A DNA stretch of 56,467 bases, taken from the NCBI GenBank assembly GCA_023382655.1, contig JAHDWK010000038.1:1-56467 (forward strand), written 5' to 3'. A program made the translations under genes and the position numbers. Shown here piece by piece: positions 50,639-56,467 of this stretch. Each line of letters opens with the position of its first letter. The stretch's first letter is position 1. Under the pieces are notes generated by a model. It had not been told where the DNA came from. It saw only the letters and a list, made by a program, of their open reading frames with translations, and made no database searches. This DNA comes from Anaerolineae bacterium (lineage in GTDB: Bacteria; Chloroflexota; Anaerolineae; Promineifilales; Promineifilaceae).

Positions 50639-51415
50639 TTAATCCTCCATATCCTCAGCCCCAACGCGGCGGTTGCGCAGAGCAACTAAAGCAGCGATAC
50701 CCAACAGCACACTACCAGCGGCCGTAAAGGTGTACCCATGCACCACATTCGTCTGTGGCAAAACAGGATTACTGGGTAGGCCATACATCTCCGGCTCATC
50801 TTGCAGGACAAACATGACATTCAAACCGCCCAACTCATTCTTGCCATAGATTTTGGCTGGGCCACCAGCACCACGCAGCCGTGCACGTTTCTTCTCGGCC
50901 AGAGCCAGCATATCATTCCGTGATCCCCAAACCAGGGAATCGGTGGGGCAGGCAGCGACGCAGGCTGGTTCACGGCCCAGCGTTTCCGTGCGGTCGGTGC
51001 AGAGTGTGCATTTGCCGACTACACCCTTGTCATGGTCAAAGCTGACTACGCCAAAGGGGCAGGAGGAAACGCAGTTCTGGCAGCCGTTGCAGACATTGGT
51101 GTTGATGTTCACTGCCCCCGTTTCTGTGCGATAAATCGCGCCAGTGGGGCAAACTTCAAGGCAGCCCGCTTCGGCACAATGCTTGCAGCGGTCACTGACA
51201 AAGAGCCAGCGGAAGTCCTGCGTATAATCTGCACCTTGCTCCACAAACCCGACATGACACCAGGTATCAAAGCTAAGGGAAAGGGTATTGTCATAGCTTT
51301 GACCACTAAAACCTTTGATTTCGGCCGGCAGTTCATTCCACTGCTTACAAGCCACTTCGCAACCTTTGCAGCCAATACAGATCGAAGTATCTACCAACAT
51401 GCTCATTGTAGCCAT
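50639..51415 (-). CDS. Formate dehydrogenase Fe-S subunit (four 4Fe-4S clusters)
   Basis: Starting at MATMSMLVDTSICIG (51415, GGAGGG upstream; the frame is open 32 codons earlier) gives 258 residues. Cluster motifs are CIGCKGCEVACKQW near residue 13, CKHCAEAGCLEVCPTG near 90, CNGCQNCVSSCPFG near 120 and CTLCTDRTE...CVAACPTD near 150, i.e. ligands for four 4Fe-4S clusters. A C-terminal membrane helix (AAGSVLLGIAALVAL) anchors it, as in FdnH. It transfers electrons from the catalytic subunit to the NrfD-type anchor. It lacks a signal of its own and is presumably co-exported with the Tat-carrying subunit. Confidence 0.92.
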   Translation of the reverse strand: MATMSMLVDTSICIGCKGCEVACKQWNELPAEIKGFSGQSYDNTLSLSFDTWCHVGFVEQGADYTQDFRWLFVSDRCKHCAEAGCLEVCPTGAIYRTETGAVNINTNVCNGCQNCVSSCPFGVVSFDHDKGVVGKCTLCTDRTETLGREPACVAACPTDSLVWGSRNDMLALAEKKRARLRGAGGPAKIYGKNELGGLNVMFVLQDEPEMYGLPSNPVLPQTNVVHGYTFTAAGSVLLGIAALVALRNRRVGAEDMED

Positions 51416-51425
51416 TTCAACCCTC

Positions 51426-54400
51426 CTATGATGCTGCTTCAGCAGCGACTGCCACTTTGGCAATATCGCATAAAAATGCCTTCGACTCTTGGATGGTTGT
51501 ATTGGCATCACCTACGTTAGGGGTGAGCAGGTTTACAATGTCGCCCGTGGCCACACCCTGGAAGCCCCAGTGCCAGGGTAGACCAACCTGATGTACGGTG
51601 CGGTTGCCCATCTGGAAGGGACGGAAACGTTGTGTAACCAAGGCTCTGGCGTGTACCTGTCCCCGTGCCGTGCGGACTTCTACTACATCGCCGGTGACGA
51701 TGCCCCTTTCTTCCGCCAGTTCCGGGCTGATTTCTATGAAAAGTTCGGGCATGAGTGCCGCCAGCCAGGGCAGGTTGCGTGTCATCACGCCAGTGAGGTG
51801 GTGCTCGGTCAGGCGGTAGGTGCTGATGACGATGGGGTATTGGTCAAAAGAGCCAATGCTGTCCTCAAGTGAGGGCATAATCAAGGCCGCCGGATTAAAG
51901 TCTACCGAGGACAACGGGTTTTTGATGGGTGCTTCTAGTGGCTCGTAATGTTCGGGGAAGGGGCCTTCGTTTAAGCCACCAAAGAGATGGGCACGGCCGT
52001 CTGGGTGCATAATAAACGGGTCGGCCCCGCTGTGGAAGCCAAGAACGGCTGATCCCTCTTCGGGCAAGGCAACACCCGGCGTATCTGGTGCTTTCGTGCC
52101 AGCAAAATCGGGAATATCAGGGCCAGCCCACTTCTCTCCATCCCAACGCAGATATGCCTTGCGTGGACCCCAGGGCTGCCCGGCAGGATTAGCACTGGCG
52201 CGGTTGTAAAGGATGCGCCGATTGACGGGCCAACTCCAGGCATAACCGAGACTGGACCCAATCACATCATCGCTCTCCAGATTTTCATCGGGAGTGCGGT
52301 TTTCCATCTTGTTGTGGAATTGGGTCAGGTCATCGGGGTGGTCGGGATGGGGTTCCAACATGCCGGAATAAATCCAGTTGCCGCAAGCCGTTGTGCCATC
52401 AGCCGCCAGCCCGGTGAAGTTGTTGACGATCGTGCCGGTCCGCACATCATATTTGCCGTTGATGGTAAAGCCGTGAATCTCTTTGATGACCTGTAGGATG
52501 TCGGGTTCCAGATGTTCCACTTCGTCGTAATTCCAGGTGAGGGCGCGGATGCCATCATCGCGGGGATTGCTGCCGCCGGCATAATGCTCGATGATGCGCT
52601 TGCCCAGTTGGAAGACGTAGGCCAGGTCGGAGTGGCTATCGCCCAGGGGATCGGCAGCTTTTTCTTTCCATTGCAGCCAACGGCCGGAGTTGGTGAAACT
52701 TCCGGCTTTTTCCCAGTTGGCGGCAGCGGGCAGGAAGAAGACTTCAGTGTCAATGTCGGCCGGGTTAGCCCCATTTTCCGATTTCCAGAAAGCGGCCGTT
52801 TCATGTTCCCAGTGATCCACGACAACCATCCAGCGTAGTTTTGCCAATGCTTCACGCTCGATGCGGGCATTGGGGCCACCGACGATGGGATTTTGGCCCA
52901 GGCAGACGAAGCCATCAATCAAGCCCTGGTGCATGTCCTCAAACATGGGCAGATGGCTGTAATCTTTGGCTAATTTGGGCAGCCAATCATAGCCGAAGTC
53001 ATTATCGGCCGTAGCCCCATCACCATACCAGGCTTTCAGTTGGCTGATGAAGTACTTGGGTTTGTTGGCCCACCAGCCTGTTTTCGGTGTTTCCACCGTT
53101 AAATAATCGGCGAAGGTGGGATGGGCGGATTGCAAAGGCTGTGCCAGATAGCCGGGCAGGACATGGTAGAGGACGGCCATGTCGGTGGCGCCTTGTACAT
53201 TGGCATGACCGCGCAGGGCGTTAACACCACCACCAGGACGGCCGATATTGCCCAACAACAACTGAATCATGGCGTAGGAGCGAATCATCTGCGTGCCGAT
53301 GGTGTGTTGGGTGGTGCCGATGGCGTACAGCCAGGTTCCGGTGCGGTCGGGGGCGCCCGTGGAGCTATAAAGGTCGGCCACTTTGAGGAATATATCAACC
53401 GGCATACCGGTGACTTCGGAGACGACTTCGGGAGTGTAACGGCCGTAATGCTGCTTCATCAGTTGGAAGACGGTGCGGGGGTCTTGCAAACTGCGATCTT
53501 CCATGATGTTGCCATGCTCGTCGGTCTGGTAGGTCCAGGTGGAGCGATCATAGCGACGGCTGTCCTGATCGTAGCCCGTGAAATAGCCATCATTAAAGTC
53601 GTAATCTTCGTTGATGAGGGTGGCGGCATTGGTGTAGTTGACGACGTATTCGCGGTGATACCGTTCGTTTTGGATGATGTAGTTGATGAGGCCGCCGGTG
53701 AAGGCGATGTCGGAGCCGGAACGGAGAGGGGCGTACACGTCGGCTACGGCCGATGTGCGGGTGAAGCGTGGGTCTACACTAATGATGGTCGCACCGCGCT
53801 CTTTGGCTTTGACGACCCATTTAAAACCACAGGGGTGCTGCTCGGCGGGGTTACAGCCACAAATCATTACCACATCGGCGTTTTTCATGTCCGTCCAATG
53901 GTTGGTCATGGCGCCGCGTCCAAACGTTGTCCCCAGACCGGGGACAGTGGGGCTGTGTCATATACGAGCCTGGTGTTCCAGGTAAACAATGCCCAAGGTG
54001 CGAGCGAGTTTGGCGATGAGGTAACATTCCTCGTTGTCTACGCAGGCCGAACCGAGCCAGGCCAGTGATTCGGTACGGTTGACGGTGGCGCCGTTGAGGG
54101 TTTCCACGAAGTTCTTTTCGCGGGACTCGATCATGCGTTGGGCGACCTTGTCGAGGATTTCGGCGACGCTCATTTCTTGCCAACTATCACTGCCGGGGGC
54201 ACGGTACATGCCTTTGGTCATGCGGCGCTCGTTGTGCACAAGTTGGTATGAGGCCGAACCTTTGGAACAGAGTGTACCCTGATTGATGGGGCTGTCAGGG
54301 TTGCCTTCGATGTTGATGATTTGTCCATCGCTGACCATTGCCAACTGCCCACAGCCCACGGCACAGTAGGGGCAAACGCTGGGGAATTCTTGCCCGCGTT

Positions 54401-54533
54401 TGGGGATCTTTTGGGGCGCGGCGTGGGCTGTTTTGACGCCAAATGCTGCCAGGCTAACGGCCGTTGCCCCCGCTGCTGTGCCTCCTGTGAGTTTCAGGAA
54501 ACTACGGCGACTCATTCTTGTTGCAGTATCCAT
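51426..54533 (-). CDS. fdnG: Selenocysteine-containing formate dehydrogenase, catalytic subunit
   Basis: One reading frame from 54533 to 51426 contains a single in-frame TGA (53958-53960, codon 192) that most gene callers read as a stop. The surrounding residues, HQARI-U-HSPTVPGLGTTFGRGAMTNHW, match the selenocysteine site of FdnG-type enzymes. Read through, the protein has 1035 residues. It has a Tat signal (SRRSFLKLTG), a 4Fe-4S motif CPYCAVGCGQL...C near 54-90, the molybdopterin (bis-MGD) domains and a C-terminal MGD-binding barrel. It oxidises formate to CO2 outside the membrane. GGAGG precedes the ATG. It heads the operon with the Fe-S and NrfD subunits. Confidence 0.95.
53921..53960 (-). 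promoter_or_regulatory. Bacterial SECIS element after the UGA codon
   Basis: On the mRNA, UGA is followed by six codons and then GUCCCC-GGUCU-GGGGAC, a six-pair stem with the apical loop GGUCU, although the six codons counted include the left arm of the stem. The loop GGUCUG stands exactly the same distance after UGA as in the E. coli fdhF SECIS and has the same loop sequence, where the G and U contact SelB. It should direct insertion of selenocysteine. Confidence 0.85.
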
Positions 54534-54584
54534 ATTCTTCCACCTCCTATTTGATAATTGTGGAGCTTAACCAATAAAACAAAC

Positions 54585-54617
54585 AGCCCACCGCGATTGG
54601 CAGGAATCGGGTGGGCT
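54585..54617 (-). terminator. Terminator-like hairpin in the leader of the formate dehydrogenase operon
   Basis: On the minus strand AGCCCACCCGATT pairs with AATCGCGGTGGGCT across a six-base loop, followed by GTTTGTTTTATT. It sits about 50 bases upstream of the fdnG ATG, within the likely 5' leader, and could be an attenuator. The remaining 250 bases up to the IS3 end show no gene. A small stem GCGGAC...GTCCGC lies near 54782. Confidence 0.6.
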
Positions 54618-54941
54618 AAACAGACGTAACAACATCAAGTGATGGGTGACAAATACCAATCAGGTGATGAAGAATGGTTATGGGAAGCATAGTAGACACT
54701 TCATGTTACTGCTTATTGTGAATCGGGTTATTTGCTTGCAGGTACTATGTAATAATGATGAACTCTCTTCTCTATCTTCTGGCGGACGAGAGTCCGCTCA
54801 GTGTGTCTAATATATCATATCTTCCGCCCAATACAAGAGTAAAACGCAATTTTGTTTCAGGTTTTGGTGACTGACGTGACACCAGAAAAGTGGACATGAG
54901 AATAACTCAGATGCAACATACAATAGGATCGGAGAAAAATC

Positions 54942-55262
54942 ATGACCAAACAACGAAAACGGTATCCAAAAGTATTTAAGCAAGAAGCTTTACAATTGTG
55001 GGCCACAAGTGAAAAGTCGGCGGCCGAAATTGAGCAAGACTTGGGCATAACTAACGGCTTGCTCTACCAATGGAAAAAAGCGTCCAAGAAAAGAGCAACA
55101 GCCGAGACTGATGGTAGCGCGGTCGAGGCAGCGGAGTTGCGTCGGCTGCGCCAAGAATTGACTCTGGTCAAACAAGAGCGAGACATTTTAAAAAGAAGCA
55201 GGTCGTTTGTTGCAAGCCCGCCGGGTACAACCCAGTTTGGGCAAAGTTGGTTCTTGTTTTGA
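54942..55262 (+). CDS. IS3 OrfA (HTH transposase subunit), fused to deletion junction
   Basis: A 106-residue frame whose first about 86 residues are an IS3/IS911-type OrfA. It has a helix-turn-helix TKQRKRYPKVFKQEALQLWATSEKSAAEIEQDLGITNGLLYQWKK and a leucine-zipper-like helix (LRRLRQELTLVKQERDILK) used for multimerisation. After DILKRS the sequence enters the junction with orfB in the wrong frame and ends at 55262. GGATCGGAG precedes the ATG. The orfB overlap region and its frameshift site are lost, so no OrfAB fusion can form. Confidence 0.85.
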   Translation: MTKQRKRYPKVFKQEALQLWATSEKSAAEIEQDLGITNGLLYQWKKASKKRATAETDGSAVEAAELRRLRQELTLVKQERDILKRSRSFVASPPGTTQFGQSWFLF

Positions 55263-55488
55263 CAATGCTGCTATGGAGAGTTTCTTTGGCTCACTTAAGT
55301 CTGAATGGTTATACTTCCATCGTTTCGAGACACGACAACAAGCGATCACCAGCAGTTTCTATTACATTGAATCCTTTTACAATCGCCGCCGTTTGCACTC
55401 GGCCAATGGCTATTTCAGCCCCCTGGCCTACGAGCTGATGGCGGCAAAATCAGTACAATCTGATTTATTACCCTGTCCACTAAACTGA
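55207..55488 (+). pseudogene. IS3 OrfB C-terminal fragment
   Basis: The frame LQARRVQPSLGKVGSCFDNAAMESFFGSLKSEWLY... ending NRRRLHSANGYFSPLAYEL represents the last about 90 residues of the IS3 DDE transposase, including the third catalytic residue (E in ESFFGSLK). The first two aspartates and the whole N-terminal part are deleted. It is therefore inactive. The apparent start (TTG at 55207) is an artefact of the deletion. Confidence 0.85.
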
Positions 55489-55608
55489 TGGCACCTCAAA
55501 GAGTGGTGCTGTTAGTTCTCCCATCTCTGTCGTTTCCCGGTCAATAAACGTATTGATGAGAGCATCAAATTCTTCAGTATCCATTTTGGAGATACGTTTT
55601 TCACTCAT
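55480..55608 (-). CDS. Small antitoxin-like ORF truncated by the IS3 end
   Basis: A 42-residue ORF, MSEKRISKMDTEEFDALINTFIDRE..., ending FEVPSV at a TAG inside the IS3 terminal repeat. Its last residues are therefore encoded by the insertion. The start resembles short CopG/ribbon-helix-helix-like or other small accessory proteins found beside PIN toxins, but the match is only by appearance. It lies 58 bases downstream of the PIN gene on the same strand. The original C-terminus is presumably lost. Confidence 0.4.
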   Translation of the reverse strand: MSEKRISKMDTEEFDALINTFIDRETTEMGELTAPLFEVPSV

Positions 55609-55666
55609 AATATTTTCCTATTTGTCTTGCTGCTGTTTCAACACCTTTGCTTTCCATAGACTATGC

Positions 55667-56092
55667 TTACACATCCGTGTCTAGCAAAGCGAGAAAGGTT
55701 GCTGGGCTTATCACGACAATGCCTTGATACTCCTTAACGGCCAGTAAATGCGGATCACCAGTGACAATATAGTTAACCCCACTCTCAACGGCACATTCAA
55801 TGTAACGATTATCTGATTCGTCCGCTTGGACGACAGACAACTTTTGTTGAGGTTCAGCAATGGTGGCAAAACCTTTCAAATCCTCAATCAGTCCTGCGCG
55901 TTCCTCTCGAATACGATGGTATTTCTTTTGCAATCTTTCATAACCCATGCCCCGGTCAATTTCGGCGATGATTGCAGCGGAGACCACAATTTCTATTTCT
56001 TTCCTTTGCCATTTGTCCAGAATTTTGGCGGGATTCCCCTGCCTGGAAATCAAGGCACTAATAAAAATGTTGGCATCCAGGACGACTCTCAT
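55667..56092 (-). CDS. PIN-domain toxin (VapC-like)
   Basis: A 141-residue PIN protein. The acidic catalytic residues are in VVLDANIFISALIS (Asp6), SAAIIAEIDRGM (Glu44), DESDNRYIECAVESG (Asp93 and Asp97 region) and TGDPHLL (Asp113). Members of this group are Mg-dependent ribonucleases that stop growth unless bound by an antitoxin. The gene follows the Phd-like antitoxin gene after five bases, forming a standard pair with the antitoxin first. Complete length. Confidence 0.9.
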   Translation of the reverse strand: MRVVLDANIFISALISRQGNPAKILDKWQRKEIEIVVSAAIIAEIDRGMGYERLQKKYHRIREERAGLIEDLKGFATIAEPQQKLSVVQADESDNRYIECAVESGVNYIVTGDPHLLAVKEYQGIVVISPATFLALLDTDV

Positions 56093-56097
56093 GGCTG

Positions 56098-56379
56098 CTA
56101 TTTTTGGACCATCCCCGCTCGAACAGCTTGTTGGGCGGCCAACACGTCTTGCATTACTTCATCGGCGTCTGCGTTTTGGTTCGCTTCCTGAATCCGCCGC
56201 ACAGTTTCAAAGAAGCGTTGCCGGCTACGCTTCCAATTTTCATAAACGGTTAGAGGAACAATCACCGCAGCCGGCCGACCCTTTCGCTCAATGACATAGC
56301 TATCTTGATTAAACTGAACTTCATCCAAAACAAGGCTCAGATTAGTTCTGAGTTCACTGCTATTTGTTATTTTTTCCAT
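56098..56379 (-). CDS. Phd/YefM-type antitoxin
   Basis: Starting at the ATG at 56379 (MEKITNSSELRTNLSLVL, GAGG seven bases upstream; the frame begins five codons earlier) gives 93 residues. The N-terminal half is the Phd/YefM DNA-binding fold (ELRTNLSLVLDEVQFNQDSYVIERKGRPAAVIVPLTVYENWK). The C-terminal helix (FETVRRIQEANQNADADEVMQDVLAAQQAV) would wrap the toxin. It should repress its own operon and neutralise the PIN toxin. No gene is visible in the last about 70 bases of the window. Confidence 0.9.
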   Translation of the reverse strand: MEKITNSSELRTNLSLVLDEVQFNQDSYVIERKGRPAAVIVPLTVYENWKRSRQRFFETVRRIQEANQNADADEVMQDVLAAQQAVRAGMVQK

Positions 56380-56467
56380 AAGTGACCTCGACATTTCCCC
56401 AAATCTATTTACTTTAGGACTTTCGCTCAGGAAACCTGAAGGGCAGGAATTCGCGGAGAGCGCAACT

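Larger units (their letters stand above)
54872..55498 (+). mobile_element. Internally deleted IS3-family insertion sequence
   Basis: The outer ends TGACGTGACACCAGAAAAGT and, reversed from the right, TGAGGTGCCATCAGTTTAGT form imperfect inverted repeats of about 25 bases ending in GTGGACA. Between them are a complete start of orfA and only the C-terminal quarter of orfB, so about 600-700 bases of a normal 1.2-1.3 kb element are missing. It can move only with help from an intact relative. No clear target duplication is visible. Confidence 0.8.

Noticed and set aside
53958..53960. TGA as a disabling stop codon in formate dehydrogenase
   Set aside because: The flanking residues match the selenocysteine site and a SECIS stem follows at the known distance.
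53121..54068. 315-residue plus-strand ORF inside formate dehydrogenase
   Set aside because: It is a shadow frame opposite conserved molybdopterin-domain codons, rich in Gly/Val as expected from antisense.

Overview
The window looks like a chromosomal contig from a filamentous-type Chloroflexota bacterium (Anaerolineae/'Ardenticatenia'-like). This rests on inference: secreted proteins that end in a YLPxI/V tail, many STAND/TPR regulators, an exopolysaccharide cluster rich in GT4 enzymes, and an extremely over-represented palindrome, ACGGCCGT, scattered through genes and spacers. No rRNA, intact tRNA or CRISPR array was seen.

Layout. 1-8.9 kb: end of an unknown gene, a LuxR-type STAND regulator, a rhodanese and an SDR oxidoreductase, a split STAND ATPase/TPR pair whose TPR gene carries an in-frame stop, and a DJ-1-like gene without its cysteine. 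8.9-13.6 kb: an accessory region with a low-GC membrane protein carrying a death-like effector-associated domain, a tiny zinc ribbon, and the two ends of a decayed defence island (DUF1156 methylase-like and SNF2-type helicase fragments). These fragments flank a small operon with a C39-like peptidase and a frameshifted two-helix membrane protein. 14.1-21.5 kb: secreted surface proteins, namely an FG-GAP beta-propeller and two tandem cohesin-dockerin-beta-helix paralogues.

21.5-37.6 kb is a minus-strand exopolysaccharide operon. It holds a priming sugar transferase, five GT4 and one GT2 glycosyltransferases, a flippase, an O-antigen-ligase-like polymerase, three sulfotransferases, a Wzz protein fused to a degenerate GGDEF domain, a second membrane-bound degenerate GGDEF protein and a P-loop kinase. 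Together they suggest a sulfated, lipid-linked surface polysaccharide. 37.6-45.5 kb is mosaic: a gap (GAPDH) gene fragment, a zinc-ribbon gene, an MgtC-like protein, IS3 and transposase remnants, and a 5 kb segment with a CLCA-like secreted metalloprotease/VWA protein between two imperfect direct repeats.

45.5-54.6 kb is a formate dehydrogenase operon read leftwards: a selenocysteine-containing, Tat-exported catalytic subunit with a visible bacterial SECIS, a ferredoxin subunit, an NrfD-type membrane anchor, FdhE, an unknown protein, two zinc-ribbon proteins and an Mrp/ApbC Fe-S carrier. The right end holds an internally deleted IS3 element, a small ORF running into it, and a Phd/PIN toxin-antitoxin pair.

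The strongest unusual signals are the selenoprotein/SECIS, the degenerate-GGDEF/Wzz fusion in a sulfated-EPS operon, the shared C-terminal tail of secreted proteins, the HIP1-like palindrome, and the eroded defence island next to an effector-associated-domain protein.
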